Shown one piece after another: positions 53,366-63,777 of a stretch of 64,000 bases of DNA (its first letter is position 1; each line of letters begins with the position of its first letter). Origin of the DNA: Micrococcus flavus. GTDB lineage: Bacteria > Actinomycetota > Actinomycetes > Actinomycetales > Micrococcaceae. The stretch lies in contig NZ_JACHMC010000001.1 in assembly GCF_014204815.1 (NCBI RefSeq), positions 1,550,001 through 1,614,000 on the forward strand, given 5' to 3'. Both the position numbers and the translations under genes were made by a program. The notes under the pieces are model-generated. The model ran no database searches and was not told where the DNA came from. It saw nothing but the letters and a program-made list of their open reading frames with translations.

Positions 53366-54877
53366 TCAGGCGCGCGGGCGCAGCGTGGGCATGCCGAGGC
53401 TCGTGGCGCCGGCGCCGCTGGGCCCGCCCGGGGACGGCACGCCGCAGGACTCGGCCTGGGCGCGGTCCCACGCGTCGCCGGCGCGGGAGCGGCGCAGGCG
53501 GTAGTCTGCGAGGTCCGGGTCGGCGACCGCGAAGTACGGGTGCGCCTCGGTGACGGTGACGGTGACGACGTCGCCCGGGCGGGGCGTGTCGGCCCCGGCC
53601 GGCACGGAGAAGTGCACCAGGCGGTTGTCCGGGGCGCGGCCGGCCAGGCGGCCGCGCTCGGCGCCCTTGGACCCGGTGTCGGCGGTGACGAGCAGCTCCT
53701 GGCGGGTGCCGACGAGCGTGCGCATCTCCTCTGCGGAGATCCGGTCCTGCAGGGCGACGAGCCGCTCGAACCGCTCCTGCACCACCGCCTTCGGCACCTG
53801 GTCCGCCATCTCCCCGGCCGGGGTGCCGGGCCGGATGGAGTACTGGAACGTGAAGGCCGAGGAGAAGCGGGAGGCCTCCACCACGCGCATCGTCTCCTGG
53901 AAGTCCTCCTCCGTCTCCCCCGGGAAGCCCACGATGATGTCCGTGGTGATTGCCGCGTGCGGGATGCGCTCGCGGACCTTCTCGAGGATGCCGAGGAACT
54001 TGGTCGAGCGGTAGGACCGGCGCATGTCCTTGAGGACCTTGTCCGAGCCCGACTGCAGCGGCATGTGCAGCTGCGGCATGACGTTGGGGGTCTCGGCCAT
54101 CGCGTCGATGACGTCGTCGGTGAACATGGCCGGGTGGGGGCTGGTGAAGCGCACGCGCTCGAGCCCCTCGATCTGCCCGCAGGCCCGCAGCAGCTTGGCG
54201 AAGGCGCCGCGGTCCCCGAACTCCACGCCGTAGCTGTTCACGTTCTGGCCGAGCAGGGTGACCTCCACGGCACCGGCGTCCACGAGGGCCTGGACCTCCG
54301 CGAGGATCTCCCCCGGGCGGCGGTCCTTCTCCTTGCCGCGCAGGCTCGGGACGATGCAGAAGGTGCACGTGTTGTTGCAGCCCACGGAGATGGACACCCA
54401 GCCGGAGTGGGTGGAGTCCCGCTTGGTGGGCAGCGTGGACGGGAAGACCTCGAGGGACTCCAGGATCTCGATCTCGGCCTCGGCGTTGTGCCGGGAGCGC
54501 TCGAGCAGCACGGGCAGGGAGCCGATGTTGTGGGTGCCGAAGACGACGTCCACCCACGGCGCCTTCTTCTGGATGATGGCCTGGTCCTTCTGGGCGAGGC
54601 ACCCGCCGACGGCGATCTGCATCCCGGGGTGGGCGTCCTTCACGGGGCGCAGGTTGCCGAGGTTGCCGTAGAGCCGGTTGTCCGCGTTCTCCCGCACGGC
54701 GCACGTGTTGAACACCACGAGGTCCGGCTGGGCCCCGTCCTCGGCCGGGACGTAGCCCGTGGACTCGAGCAGGCCGGAGATGCGCTCGGAGTCGTGCACG
54801 TTCATCTGGCACCCGAAGGTGCGGACCTCGTAGGTGAGGCCGTCGTGGGGGCGAAGGGTGAGATCCGTCAGAGTCAC
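53366..54877 (-). CDS. miaB: tRNA-2-methylthio-N6-dimethylallyladenosine synthase
   Basis: A 503-residue radical-SAM methylthiotransferase. The UPF0004 N-terminal domain supplies cluster cysteines ([22 protein letters not shown]). The radical-SAM motif CNNTCTFC lies near 167, and a C-terminal TRAM domain ends the enzyme. It starts at GTG 54877, 6 nt after TAGAAT. An N-terminal Met or a different start is excluded by the immediately upstream recX stop. Confidence 0.96.
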   Translation of the reverse strand: MTLTDLTLRPHDGLTYEVRTFGCQMNVHDSERISGLLESTGYVPAEDGAQPDLVVFNTCAVRENADNRLYGNLGNLRPVKDAHPGMQIAVGGCLAQKDQAIIQKKAPWVDVVFGTHNIGSLPVLLERSRHNAEAEIEILESLEVFPSTLPTKRDSTHSGWVSISVGCNNTCTFCIVPSLRGKEKDRRPGEILAEVQALVDAGAVEVTLLGQNVNSYGVEFGDRGAFAKLLRACGQIEGLERVRFTSPHPAMFTDDVIDAMAETPNVMPQLHMPLQSGSDKVLKDMRRSYRSTKFLGILEKVRERIPHAAITTDIIVGFPGETEEDFQETMRVVEASRFSSAFTFQYSIRPGTPAGEMADQVPKAVVQERFERLVALQDRISAEEMRTLVGTRQELLVTADTGSKGAERGRLAGRAPDNRLVHFSVPAGADTPRPGDVVTVTVTEAHPYFAVADPDLADYRLRRSRAGDAWDRAQAESCGVPSPGGPSGAGATSLGMPTLRPRA

Positions 54878-54883
54878 CGCACC

Positions 54884-54889
54884 ATTCTA
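54884..54889 (-). promoter_or_regulatory. -10 hexamer TAGAAT for leaderless miaB mRNA
   Basis: TAGAAT, 6 nt, then GTG at 54877. It lies in the 16-nt gap after recX, so miaB may be uncoupled from the SOS operon. Confidence 0.6.
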
Positions 54890-54893
54890 GGTG

Positions 54894-55934
54894 TCACCCG
54901 TCGAGCTCCCCGAGGACCTCCTTGACGACGCCGAACGCAAGCCCCGGCCCGTAGCCCTTGCGTCCCAGCATCCCCACGAGACGGCGGACGACCTTGTCCC
55001 GTTCGGCCCTCCCCTCGGGCCCGTCGGCGGCGGGGGTGGGCCGCCCGCGCATCTTCGCACGGACCAGCTCGCGCGCCGCCTGCCGCTCGTCCTCGGGCTC
55101 GATGGTCGCGAGGGCCTCCTCCGCGACGTCCTTGGCCACGCCCTTCTCGTGCAGCTCGCGGGAGATGGCCCGCCGGGACAGGCGCTTGCCACGGGCGCGA
55201 CTGCGGACCCACACCTCGGCGAAGGCGGCGTCGTCCACCAGGCTGACCTCCTCGAACCGGTCGAGGACCCGCGCGATCAGCTCGGGCTCGGCCTGCCGCT
55301 CGGCGAGCTTGCGCTCGAGCTGGCCACGGGAGCGCGGGCCCATGGCCAGCTGGCGCAGGACGACCTCGCGGGCGGCCTCCTCCCTCTCGCGGGGCTCCTC
55401 CGGCAGGGGCGCCGGGCCGGGTCGGCGGCTGCGCCGACGGCGGGTCTCACCCTCCGCCGGCTCGTCCCGGGCACCGCCCCCGATCACCCGGGGGGCCGGT
55501 TCGGCCGGCGCGGCCTCGGCGGGAGCCCTCCGCGGGGTCCGGGATCCGGCAGAGCCGGTCAGGGCGGTCTCGCCCCGGGGACCGCGCTCCGTGCGCCTCA
55601 TCCTCTTCCCGGCCGTCCCGGGGACCGTGGTCCACGGCAGGGGCACGGGGCCGGGACCGCCCGTGTCCCCGGCGTCCCGCGGGCGGCGCGCCGGGGCGGG
55701 CAGATCGCTCGCCCGGGTCAGGAGGACGCCGAGGTCCGCGGCGGCCGGCGGGGTCTGTTCCTCCGTGGCCGCGGCCTCGGGTTCGACGTCCTCCGTCTCC
55801 ACCCCGGCCAGGTCGAGCCACAGGCGGGCGACCTCGGAGTCGAGGGCGTCATCGAAGACGGGGCCGGCCGTCCGCACGGCGTCCTGCCGTTCGGACGGAC
55901 GGCCCCGTCCCCGAGGTCCCGCGCCGGCGGTCAT
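54894..55934 (-). CDS. recX: Recombination regulator RecX with a long N-terminal extension
   Basis: A 346-residue protein; RecX is usually 150-220 residues. The C-terminal half is canonical ([70 protein letters not shown]). The first 170 residues are disordered-looking, rich in Pro, Ala, Arg and Glu. The start ATG overlaps the recA stop (ATGA), so it is coinduced with recA, whose filaments it modulates. Confidence 0.9.
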   Translation of the reverse strand: MTAGAGPRGRGRPSERQDAVRTAGPVFDDALDSEVARLWLDLAGVETEDVEPEAAATEEQTPPAAADLGVLLTRASDLPAPARRPRDAGDTGGPGPVPLPWTTVPGTAGKRMRRTERGPRGETALTGSAGSRTPRRAPAEAAPAEPAPRVIGGGARDEPAEGETRRRRSRRPGPAPLPEEPREREEAAREVVLRQLAMGPRSRGQLERKLAERQAEPELIARVLDRFEEVSLVDDAAFAEVWVRSRARGKRLSRRAISRELHEKGVAKDVAEEALATIEPEDERQAARELVRAKMRGRPTPAADGPEGRAERDKVVRRLVGMLGRKGYGPGLAFGVVKEVLGELDG

Positions 55935-57022
55935 CCGGCCGCGACGTCACCGGCCACGGCCTGCAGGGCCGGGGCCTCGTCCTGCTGCTCGTCCTCTTCG
56001 CCGGCCCCGCCGATGCCGAGCTTCGCGAAGATCCGCTGCTCGATCTCGACGGCCAGGTCCGGGTTGTCCTTGAGGAACCGGCGGGCGTTCTCCTTGCCCT
56101 GGCCGAGCTGGTCCCCGTCGTACGTGAACCAGGCGCCGGACTTCTTGACGATGCCCTCGTCCACGCCCATGTCGATCAGGCTGCCCTCCTTGGAGATGCC
56201 CTCGCCGTAGAGGATGTCGAACTCGGCCTGCTTGAAGGGCGGGGCCATCTTGTTCTTGACGATCTTCACGCGGGTGCGGTTGCCGACCGGGTTGCCGCCC
56301 TCCTTGAGGGTCTCGATGCGGCGCACGTCGATGCGGACCGAGGCGTAGAACTTGAGGGCCTTGCCGCCGGTGGTGGTCTCCGGGGAGCCGAAGAACACGC
56401 CGATCTTCTCGCGCAGCTGGTTGATGAAGATGGCGGTGGTGTTGGTCTGGTGCAGGCGGCCGGTCACCTTGCGCAGCGCCTGGGACATGAGGCGGGCCTG
56501 GAGGCCGACGTGGGAGTCGCCCATCTCGCCCTCGATCTCCGCCCGCGGGGTCAGCGCGGCCACGGAGTCGATGACCACGATGTCCAGCGTGCCCGAGGAG
56601 ACGAGCATGTCCATGATCTCAAGGGCCTGCTCGCCGGTGTCCGGCTGGCTCACCAGCAGGGCGTCCGTGTCCACGCCGAGCTTGCGGGCGTAGACCGGAT
56701 CCAGGGCGTGCTCGGCGTCGATGAACGCGGCGATGCCGCCGTTGCGCTGGGCGTTGGCCACCGCGTGCAGGGCCAGGGTGGTCTTGCCGGAGGACTCGGG
56801 GCCGTAGATCTCCACCACGCGGCCGCGCGGCAGGCCGCCGATGCCGAGGGCGACGTCCATGGCCACGGAGCCGGTGGGGATGACCTCGACGGGCGCCTGG
56901 GTCTGCTCCCCCAGACGCATGACGGAGCCCTTGCCGAACTGCTTGTCGATCTGCGCGAGGGCGGCATCCAGTGCCTTCTCACGATCCGTGGTCGCCTTCT
57001 CGGCGGCGGTCGCCTTGCTCAT
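55931..57022 (-). CDS. recA: Recombinase RecA
   Basis: A 363-residue recombinase and LexA coprotease. Walker A is GPESSGKTT (74-82); [16 protein letters not shown], the L1/L2 loops ([12 protein letters not shown] and [18 protein letters not shown]) and the acidic C-terminus are intact. No intein is present, unlike recA of M. tuberculosis. AGGAG lies 6 nt before the ATG. A LexA box at 57180-57195 controls it. Confidence 0.98.
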   Translation of the reverse strand: MSKATAAEKATTDREKALDAALAQIDKQFGKGSVMRLGEQTQAPVEVIPTGSVAMDVALGIGGLPRGRVVEIYGPESSGKTTLALHAVANAQRNGGIAAFIDAEHALDPVYARKLGVDTDALLVSQPDTGEQALEIMDMLVSSGTLDIVVIDSVAALTPRAEIEGEMGDSHVGLQARLMSQALRKVTGRLHQTNTTAIFINQLREKIGVFFGSPETTTGGKALKFYASVRIDVRRIETLKEGGNPVGNRTRVKIVKNKMAPPFKQAEFDILYGEGISKEGSLIDMGVDEGIVKKSGAWFTYDGDQLGQGKENARRFLKDNPDLAVEIEQRIFAKLGIGGAGEEDEQQDEAPALQAVAGDVAAG

Positions 57023-57164
57023 GGTTCACTCCTGGGTCTGATCCGTGCTCGCGCGGGTCCTCCCGCGGCTGCCTGATGTCTGGAGAGTACGGGCCGCGGC
57101 GGACACGTTAGGGGTCCCGACGGCCGGGCTGGGGATCGCCGAGTCCTCCCGGCACCTGTGCAGG

Positions 57165-57195
57165 ACTCTACCCCAAGATTCGAACATGTGTTCGA
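57165..57195 (-). promoter_or_regulatory. recA promoter with perfect LexA box
   Basis: TCGAAC-ATGT-GTTCGA at 57180-57195 is a perfect SOS box. A -10 TAGAGT lies at 57170-57165, so the box covers the -35 region. The leader to the recA ATG is about 135 nt and shows no other element. Confidence 0.9.
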
Positions 57196-57226
57196 GGTGC
57201 GCACTGTCGTCGGCGCCTCGCCCCGT

Positions 57227-57445
57227 TCAGCGCCGCGGTGGGATGTCCCGCCCGAGACGGCGGGACTCGGGCACGCCGTTGAGGTCGCACATCTCCCGCC
57301 ACACCTCGCGCGGGTCCGCCCCGGTCGCGAGGGCGTCCGAGGCGGTGGCGTCGAAGCCCGGCAGGTGGAGGGTGTCGGCCATGAGCCCCGCCCGTGCGGG
57401 GCCGAACTCCTCCTCCATCAGGCGGCGGAACTCGCTGGCCCTCAC
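57227..57445 (-). CDS. DUF3046 protein
   Basis: A 72-residue protein, [15 protein letters not shown] to [13 protein letters not shown]. The family occurs almost only in actinobacteria, upstream of recA, as here. It contains the [25 protein letters not shown] motif. It starts at GTG overlapping the stop of the clgR-like gene (GTGA). The function is unknown. Confidence 0.85.
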   Translation of the reverse strand: MRASEFRRLMEEEFGPARAGLMADTLHLPGFDATASDALATGADPREVWREMCDLNGVPESRRLGRDIPPRR

Positions 57446-57855
57446 GTCCGGGCGGCGAGGGTCCCGACCGGCGGGACGTCGTCGGCCGTCATCTCGGCCG
57501 GCACGGTGTCCGGAATCGCCACGCCCTCCTGGTCTGCGAGCCGGTCGGAGACCTCGCGCAGCAGGAAGGACATCGGGATCTCGAGGGCCTCGCAGATGGA
57601 GGCGAGCAGCTCTGAGGACGCCTCCTTCTGGCCGCGCTCGACCTCGGACAGGTAGCCGAGGGAGACGCGGGCGTCGTGGGAGACCTCGCGCAGCGTGCGG
57701 CCCTGGCGCTGGCGGACGTCGCGGAGGACCTCGCCGATCTCGTGGCGGAGGATGGGCACGGCGCGCTCCTTCAGCTCGGGGGCGGGCTGACGGCGCACGG
57801 GCTCGTCGCTCACCCAGCGGGTGACGCCGTTGGCATGGACGGGGTGTCGCATCAT
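57442..57855 (-). CDS. clgR: ClgR-like XRE-family transcriptional regulator
   Basis: A 137-residue regulator with [45 protein letters not shown], nearly identical in plan to ClgR, the activator of clp protease genes. Its position after pgsA/cinA and before recA matches the ClgR locus of mycobacteria. The C-terminus LAART lacks the terminal AA degron described for Streptomyces ClgR. Start could be ATG 57855 or the next codon 57852; no ribosome-binding site is visible. Confidence 0.85.
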   Translation of the reverse strand: MMRHPVHANGVTRWVSDEPVRRQPAPELKERAVPILRHEIGEVLRDVRQRQGRTLREVSHDARVSLGYLSEVERGQKEASSELLASICEALEIPMSFLLREVSDRLADQEGVAIPDTVPAEMTADDVPPVGTLAART

Positions 57856-57968
57856 GTGTGCTCGGGGCTCCTGGTGCTGGCCGACCGGTCCTGCGGGAGG
57901 GTGTCCCCCGCCGGTCCCGGGCGCGCGATGATCTTGACTCGTTCAGGACAACGCACCGGGGGCCGCGG

Positions 57969-59162
57969 TCATTCCCGCGGGGTTGATCCGTCCGGTCCGT
58001 CGTCCCCGCCGTCGTCGGCGAGACGCCGCCGCTCCAGCTCACGCCGGGAGTAGGTGGCCGTGCGGATCCGTTCGGCGTCGTCGAAGCCGGCGCCCACGGC
58101 GCCCGCCATCGTGCCCATCGACGTGGACAGCCACACCAGCCGCATCATGTCCGCCCACCCGGCGTCCTCGTTCAGCTGGGCGGAGAGGTACGGCATCGGG
58201 ATGATGACGGTCGCCACCACGGCGAGCACGGCGAACAGGGCGGCATACAGGGCGGAGCAGGCGAGGCCCACCGTCGCCAGGGTCGAGAGGTTGTCCAGGG
58301 CGGGACGCCCGCCGTGCCGCCCGCCGCGGACCCACAGGCCGTTGGTGGTGGTCAGCCAGAGGACCAGCATGATGACCGCCAGCGCGCTCACCCCGGTCAG
58401 GCGGGGGGTGGACATCTGGTTCGACAGGCTCCAGATGGAGCCGAAGAACACGCCGTAGGCGCCCGCCGCGCCCGCGGAGGCCACCGCCCACTTCATGCCT
58501 CGCGCGAGGCGCAGGGGGCGGTTGGCCGCCACCATGCCCAGCAGGAGTCGCAGCGTGCCTCCAGGGCCCTTGACGAACACCGTGGAGAGATCCGGGTGGC
58601 GACCCGATCCGTGGAGCTCCGTGTCCGGCACGGGCGTGATGTGCTCTCGCCCGACCCCCTCCGATGCCTCGCCGTCGGACTCGGACACCTCCATCTCCAC
58701 GTCCGGCGCGGGCACCGCGTCCATGTACTCCAGCACCCGCACGACCGTCTCCTCGAGCCGCGACCGCGTCCGCAGGACGCCGAGCGCCGGCACGCACACG
58801 GAGGCGGCGCGACGTCCGGGCAGCACGTCGGCGAGCACGCCGCGCCCCTCGTCGAACCGTGGCAGGTCGACGACGGCCACGACGGTGTCCCAGTCGTTCT
58901 CCTCGGCCAGGCGTGCGGCCTCGCCGTCCAGGACGAGGTGTCCGTCCGCGCTCACGGGGAGCACCTGCCGGCGGGCCTCCACGCTCCATCGGACCTCGTC
59001 CTCATGCCGCTCCGCGAGGCGGTCCGGCAGGGTCTCGGCGACCTCCTGGGCCAGCGTCCACGGGACTCCGGGATCGGCGATCAGGCCGACGCGCCGTTCG
59101 TCGACGCCGCCGTGACGCCCGGCATCCCGGTCCGACGAGGCGGGGACGGGGTGGGAGGGCAC
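57969..59162 (-). CDS. Conserved-position hypothetical membrane protein
   Basis: A 397-residue protein not assigned to a family. The N-terminal half is soluble and acidic (VGLIADPGVPWTLAQEVAETLPDRL, DWDTVVAVVDLP); the C-terminal half has four TM segments (about 220-245, 255-275, 300-325, 350-370) and a charged tail. It starts at GTG 59162, 6 nt after TACGCT. It is located between clgR and cinA, where other actinobacteria have different small genes. Confidence 0.6.
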   Translation of the reverse strand: MPSHPVPASSDRDAGRHGGVDERRVGLIADPGVPWTLAQEVAETLPDRLAERHEDEVRWSVEARRQVLPVSADGHLVLDGEAARLAEENDWDTVVAVVDLPRFDEGRGVLADVLPGRRAASVCVPALGVLRTRSRLEETVVRVLEYMDAVPAPDVEMEVSESDGEASEGVGREHITPVPDTELHGSGRHPDLSTVFVKGPGGTLRLLLGMVAANRPLRLARGMKWAVASAGAAGAYGVFFGSIWSLSNQMSTPRLTGVSALAVIMLVLWLTTTNGLWVRGGRHGGRPALDNLSTLATVGLACSALYAALFAVLAVVATVIIPMPYLSAQLNEDAGWADMMRLVWLSTSMGTMAGAVGAGFDDAERIRTATYSRRELERRRLADDGGDDGPDGSTPRE

Positions 59163-59168
59163 CCGTCA

Positions 59169-59174
59169 AGCGTA
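59169..59174 (-). promoter_or_regulatory. -10 hexamer TACGCT for leaderless mRNA of the 59162 gene
   Basis: TACGCT, 6 nt, then GTG at 59162 on the minus strand. Confidence 0.5.
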
Positions 59175-59187
59175 GGGGACCGGCGGA

Positions 59188-59775
59188 TCAGGGGCCAGGA
59201 ACACCCGCCAGGAGCGCCTCCAGCAGTGTCATGGCGCGCTCCACGGTCCCGCCGCGCACCGCTGCCCGGTCCCCCGCCAGGTGCAGCTCGACGCCGAGCG
59301 CTGCACCCTCGTCGTCCTCGCTCAGCTCGGCCGGGGCGGCGAGCGCCCGCAGGGCCGGAGCCAGTGCGGGCGCCACGGCGAGGCCGAGCATCACGGTCCC
59401 CACGGAGCGCCCCTGGTGCGGCTCGGGACCGGCCACCCCCGTGGTGGCCACGCCGACGTCGGCGCGCAGGGCCCGCCTCGCGCCCGCGGCCATCTGACGG
59501 GCCACCTCCGGGTCCACGGCTCCGCGGGCGGCGAGCAGCTGCGCGTCCACGCCCAGCAGGTCCGCCTTCACATGGTTCTGATAGGCCACGACACCGCCCT
59601 GCAGCACGGCGGAGGCGCCGGGGACGTCCGCCAGGGCGGCCGCCACCATCCCCGCGGTGAGGGACTCCGCGGTCGCCACCGTCAGGCCGAGCTCCGTGCC
59701 ACGCGCGACGACGGCGCGAGCCGCGGCGGACGCGTCGGCCCCGCTCGGGTCGGCCCCACCGCCGGGGCCGGTCAC
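59188..59775 (-). CDS. CinA C-terminal domain protein (nicotinamide-nucleotide amidase type)
   Basis: A 195-residue stand-alone CinA C-terminal domain with TVATAESLTAGMVAAALADVPGASAVLQGGVVAYQNHVK and VATTGVAGPEPHQGRSVGTV. It is predicted to deamidate NMN (PncC activity) and lacks the N-terminal molybdopterin-binding domain of competence CinA. The start GTG overlaps the pgsA stop. Its C-terminus is longer than usual with an insert (LRALAAPAELSEDDEGAAL). Confidence 0.88.
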   Translation of the reverse strand: MTGPGGGADPSGADASAAARAVVARGTELGLTVATAESLTAGMVAAALADVPGASAVLQGGVVAYQNHVKADLLGVDAQLLAARGAVDPEVARQMAAGARRALRADVGVATTGVAGPEPHQGRSVGTVMLGLAVAPALAPALRALAAPAELSEDDEGAALGVELHLAGDRAAVRGGTVERAMTLLEALLAGVPGP

Positions 59776-60431
59776 CCCACGCCCCCGTGCGCGGCCAGCC
59801 AGTCCCGACGCAGCCGGACCGCGTCCCGCATGTACTCGAGGCCCGTCAGCACGGTCAGCACCGTGGCGGCACCGATCACGGTCCAGCCCAGCCACGGCCA
59901 CCAGCCGCCCACCACGGGGGTGAGGGGCATGAGGAGGAGGCCGATGCCCACGGCCTGCAGGACGGTCTTGAGCTTGCCGCCCCGGCCGGCCGGCATGACG
60001 CCGTACCGGATGACCACGAACCGCATGAGCGTGATGCCCCACTCGCGCACCAGGATCACGGCGGTGACCCACCACCACAGCTCGCCGAGCAGGGAGAAGA
60101 GCACCAGCGCGGACCCCGTGAGCAGCTTGTCCGCGATGGGGTCCGCGATCTTGCCGAAGTTCGTCACCAGGCCCCGGGCACGGGCGATGTCCCCGTCGAG
60201 CTTGTCCGTGTACATGGCGACGACGAAGAGCACCACCGCGGTCCAGCGCGCCGCGGTGGAGTCGCTCCCCCACGGGCCGCCGGCCCACATCGCCCACACG
60301 AAGAACGGCACCATGACGATGCGCAGGCCCGTGAGGACGTTGGGGAGGTTGAACTCGGAGGTCTTCTCCGCCGCGGCAGGAGTGCCCGCGGGGCGGTCGC
60401 CTCCCCCGGTCAGCGTCCGGTCAGCTGCCAC
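59772..60431 (-). CDS. pgsA: CDP-diacylglycerol--glycerol-3-phosphate 3-phosphatidyltransferase
   Basis: A 219-residue, six-TM CDP-alcohol phosphatidyltransferase. The motif [12 protein letters not shown] to ADPIADK (76-102) matches D-x2-DG-x2-AR-x8-9-G-x3-D-x3-D except that the first residue pair reads DKLDG. It makes phosphatidylglycerophosphate for PG and cardiolipin. GTG 60431 lies 22 nt inside ftsK. It is in the conserved ftsK-pgsA-cinA-clgR order. Confidence 0.93.
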   Translation of the reverse strand: MAADRTLTGGGDRPAGTPAAAEKTSEFNLPNVLTGLRIVMVPFFVWAMWAGGPWGSDSTAARWTAVVLFVVAMYTDKLDGDIARARGLVTNFGKIADPIADKLLTGSALVLFSLLGELWWWVTAVILVREWGITLMRFVVIRYGVMPAGRGGKLKTVLQAVGIGLLLMPLTPVVGGWWPWLGWTVIGAATVLTVLTGLEYMRDAVRLRRDWLAAHGGVG

Positions 60432-63400
60432 GCGTCCTCCGATCCCTCGTCGTCGTCCTCATCGTTCCAGCTCCGCGCGGCGGGGCGGGAGTCCAGGTCG
60501 TCCCCCACCATGTCGCCCGAGGACCACCGGTCCGGACCATCACCGGCGGTCGGGGCCGTGGCGGCGGGCGCGGCCGGTGCCGCAGGGGCGGCGGCCTGCG
60601 AGGGCGGGGTGTCGCCGCTGATGGTGGCCAGCACGTCGGCGAGGTCGTCGGGCTTGACCAGCACGTCCCGGGCCTTGGAGCCCTCGGACGGGCCCACCAC
60701 GGCTCGGGACTCCATGAGGTCCATGAGCCGGCCCGCCTTGGCGAAGCCCACCCGGAGCTTGCGCTGCAGCATGGACGTGGAGCCGAACTGGGTGGTGACC
60801 ACGAGCTCGACCGCCTGCAGCAGCAGGTCGAGGTCGTCGCCGATGTCCTCGTCGATGACCTTCTCGGACTTCTCCGGCACCACGTCGTCGCGGTACTGGA
60901 CCTGCATCTGCGTCTTCACGTGCTCCACGACGGCGTGGATCTCGGACTCGTCGACCCAGGCGCCCTGCACGCGCATGGGCTTGGACTTGCCCATGGGCAG
61001 GAACAGCGCGTCGCCCTGGCCGAGGAGCTTCTCCGCCCCGGGCTGGTCGAGGACCACGCGGGAGTCGGTCACCGAGGAGGTGGCGAACGCCATGCGGGAG
61101 GGGACGTTGGCCTTGATCAGGCCGGTGACCACGTCCACGGAGGGTCGCTGCGTGGCGAGCACCAGGTGGATGCCGGCGGCACGCGCCAGCTGTGTGATGC
61201 GCACGATCGCGTCCTCCACGTCCCGCGGGGCGACCATCATCAGGTCGGCGAGCTCGTCCACGATCACCAGCAGGTACGGGTAGGGGCGCAGCACCCGCTT
61301 CGAGTCCGGCGGCAGGGTGACCTGGCCGGCCCGGACGGCGCGGTTGAAGTCGTCCACGTGCTTGAACCCGAAGGCGGCGAGATCGTCGTACCGGGTGTCC
61401 ATCTCCTTGACCACCCACTGCAGGGCCTCCGCGGCCTTCTTGGGGCTCGTGATGATGGGGGTCACCAGGTGGGGCACGCCCTCGTAGGCGGTGAGCTCCA
61501 CGCGCTTGGGGTCCACCATGACCATGCGCACCTCGTCCGGCGTCGCGCGCATGAGGATCGAGGTGATCATCGAGTTCACGAAGGAGGACTTGCCCGCGCC
61601 GGTGGCACCCGCCACGAGCAGGTGCGGCATCTTGGCCAGGTTCGCGACGACGTACCCGCCCTCCACGTCCTTGCCGACGCCCATGACCATGGGGTGGTCG
61701 GTGCGCTGGGCGGCCTGGGAGCGCAGGACGTCGCCGAGGGCGACGACCTCCTTGTCCGTGTTCGGGATCTCGATGCCGATGGCACGCTTGCCCGGGATGG
61801 GGCTGAGGATCCGGACCTCGGAGGAGGCCACCGCGTAGGCGATGTTCCTCTCCAGGGCGGTGACCTTCTCCACTTTGGTGCCCGGAGCGACCTCCACCTC
61901 GTAGCGGGTCACCGTGGGACCCCGCGAGAAGCCGGTGACCTGCGCGTCCACCTTGAACTCGGTGAACGTGGTGGTCAGGGCGCGGACCACGCGGTCGTTG
62001 GACTCGGTGCGCTCCTTCGGCTGCGGGCCCGCCGGCAGCAGGGAGGACTGCGGCAGGTCGTAGATGCCCTCCCCGTCCAGGGTCTCCTGGGCGCTGCGGG
62101 CGGGTTCGTGGAAGACCTCCGGGACGGGCTCGGGACGGCTGACCGAGGGCACCGCCGGCGCGGGCTCAGCCTCCTGCTCGGGCTCAGCCGGGGCCGGGGC
62201 GGTCGAGGCGGGCGCGGCGGGGGCCGAGGCCTGCGGACGGTCCTCGTCGGACTCGCCTGAGCTCCCGTCGGCGGAGGGCGGCGCCTGGCGCTGCGCGGAC
62301 TCCCGCACGGAGCGGGCGTGCTCGCGGACCTGCTCGAGCGCACGGTCGGCCGCGGTGGGCCGCCGCACGCCGGGCGGCAGGGCGGGCCCGTCGTCGGCCG
62401 GCTGGGCGTCGGCGTCGTCGGCCCGGTCGACGTCGTCGCCGTCCTCGTCCACCCAGGGGTCGAAATCGTCGTCGGGCTCGGGACGGCGGCGGCCGCCGGC
62501 GGCGGCCTCGGCGTCGAACACGTCCATCGCGGCCGCGTGCCGCGGGCGGGTGCGGCGCCGGGGCGACGGGGCAGGGAGAATTTCGGTGGGCTGGTCCCCG
62601 GCGGCGTGGGATCCGGCCGCGGAGGGGTCCGCCGACGCGGGGGCCTCCTCGATCACGGCCGTGTCGTAGGCGCGGGTCCCGCGGACGGGCGCGGCGGGGG
62701 GCTGCTCCCGGTCTCCGCCGCGGCCGAGGAGGCGGGCCAGCAGCCCGGGCCTCCTCTCCCTCCGCGCCGGCGCGATGTGCGCGCCGTGGGCGGTGCGCGG
62801 GGTGTCCAGGTAGGACTGGTCGTGGTCCGGGTGGGTGCGTCCCTGCGAGCGGTCCTCGGAGAACAGGTCCAGGTCCTGCTGATCGCCCCGGTGCTCCGCG
62901 CCGGAGGCCTCACGACGGGCGCGGCGGGCCTCCGCCCGCTCCTGTCGGCGGCGCTCCGCCCCCTCCGCGTCCTGGCCCGTGAGCCAGACGTAGGCCCCCC
63001 GGAGGCGGGACCCGATGGAGCCCACGGGGGTGGCCGTGAGCACCAGCAGGGAGAACACCGCCAGCGCGAGCATCAGGATCCACACCGGCACCGCCGTCAG
63101 GAGGGAGGCCAGGGGGACGGTGGCGAAGTAGCCCACCATGCCGCCGGCGCGCAGGACGTCCTCGAACGCCGCGGCCGCCGAGGGCAGGCCGCCCACCAGG
63201 TGGGCGATGCCGCTGCCGGCCACGGTGGCCAGCAGCAGGCCGATCACGATGCGCCCGTTGTCCCGGTGGCGGGTCGGATGGCGGAAGCAGCGGACCGCGA
63301 CCACGGTCAGCACGACCGGCACGAGCAGGGCGAACCAGCCGACGGTGCCGCCGACCACGGAGTGGACCACGCGCCCCACCGCCGTGTCCCGCAGTCCCCA

Positions 63401-63697
63401 CCACTCGATCGCGGCGACGAGCGCGGCGATCAGGATCAGGAGGAGCCCGGTGCCGTCCCGGCGGTCCTCCCGCGGGATGCGCACGTCGGGTCCGGCCTTG
63501 CGCACGGCGGCGCCCACGGGGGTGGCCAGGGCCATCCACGCCGTGCGCAGGGCGCGCACGAACGCGGGCTGCTGATCGCGGTCGGAGGTGGCGGCGGACG
63601 CGCCCTTCCCGGAGGAGCCCTTCACGGACCGGGCGGAACCGGACCGGGGCTTCGACGAGGAGGACGACGACCGCGCGGGGGAAGTACGGGTCGCCAT
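60410..63697 (-). CDS. ftsK: DNA translocase FtsK
   Basis: A 1095-residue translocase. Four to five TM segments occupy about 75-215; a long Pro/Ala/Asp-rich linker follows. The motor has Walker [10 protein letters not shown] near 695 and Walker [14 protein letters not shown], and the C-terminal gamma winged helix ([25 protein letters not shown]) reads KOPS-like DNA. It clears and segregates DNA at the septum. ATG 63697 is 6 nt after TACGTT; a longer ORF start is rejected. Confidence 0.96.
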   Translation of the reverse strand: MATRTSPARSSSSSSKPRSGSARSVKGSSGKGASAATSDRDQQPAFVRALRTAWMALATPVGAAVRKAGPDVRIPREDRRDGTGLLLILIAALVAAIEWWGLRDTAVGRVVHSVVGGTVGWFALLVPVVLTVVAVRCFRHPTRHRDNGRIVIGLLLATVAGSGIAHLVGGLPSAAAAFEDVLRAGGMVGYFATVPLASLLTAVPVWILMLALAVFSLLVLTATPVGSIGSRLRGAYVWLTGQDAEGAERRRQERAEARRARREASGAEHRGDQQDLDLFSEDRSQGRTHPDHDQSYLDTPRTAHGAHIAPARRERRPGLLARLLGRGGDREQPPAAPVRGTRAYDTAVIEEAPASADPSAAGSHAAGDQPTEILPAPSPRRRTRPRHAAAMDVFDAEAAAGGRRRPEPDDDFDPWVDEDGDDVDRADDADAQPADDGPALPPGVRRPTAADRALEQVREHARSVRESAQRQAPPSADGSSGESDEDRPQASAPAAPASTAPAPAEPEQEAEPAPAVPSVSRPEPVPEVFHEPARSAQETLDGEGIYDLPQSSLLPAGPQPKERTESNDRVVRALTTTFTEFKVDAQVTGFSRGPTVTRYEVEVAPGTKVEKVTALERNIAYAVASSEVRILSPIPGKRAIGIEIPNTDKEVVALGDVLRSQAAQRTDHPMVMGVGKDVEGGYVVANLAKMPHLLVAGATGAGKSSFVNSMITSILMRATPDEVRMVMVDPKRVELTAYEGVPHLVTPIITSPKKAAEALQWVVKEMDTRYDDLAAFGFKHVDDFNRAVRAGQVTLPPDSKRVLRPYPYLLVIVDELADLMMVAPRDVEDAIVRITQLARAAGIHLVLATQRPSVDVVTGLIKANVPSRMAFATSSVTDSRVVLDQPGAEKLLGQGDALFLPMGKSKPMRVQGAWVDESEIHAVVEHVKTQMQVQYRDDVVPEKSEKVIDEDIGDDLDLLLQAVELVVTTQFGSTSMLQRKLRVGFAKAGRLMDLMESRAVVGPSEGSKARDVLVKPDDLADVLATISGDTPPSQAAAPAAPAAPAATAPTAGDGPDRWSSGDMVGDDLDSRPAARSWNDEDDDEGSEDAWQLTGR

Positions 63698-63703
63698 GGA
63701 TCC

Positions 63704-63709
63704 AACGTA
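63704..63709 (-). promoter_or_regulatory. -10 hexamer TACGTT for leaderless ftsK mRNA
   Basis: TACGTT, 6 nt, then ATG at 63697 on the minus strand. Confidence 0.5.
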
Positions 63710-63777
63710 CCGTGCGCCCCGGACACGGTGGGCACGGGGGCGGGGCGTGCGCGGCCCGGCCGGAGGCACACGACCGG

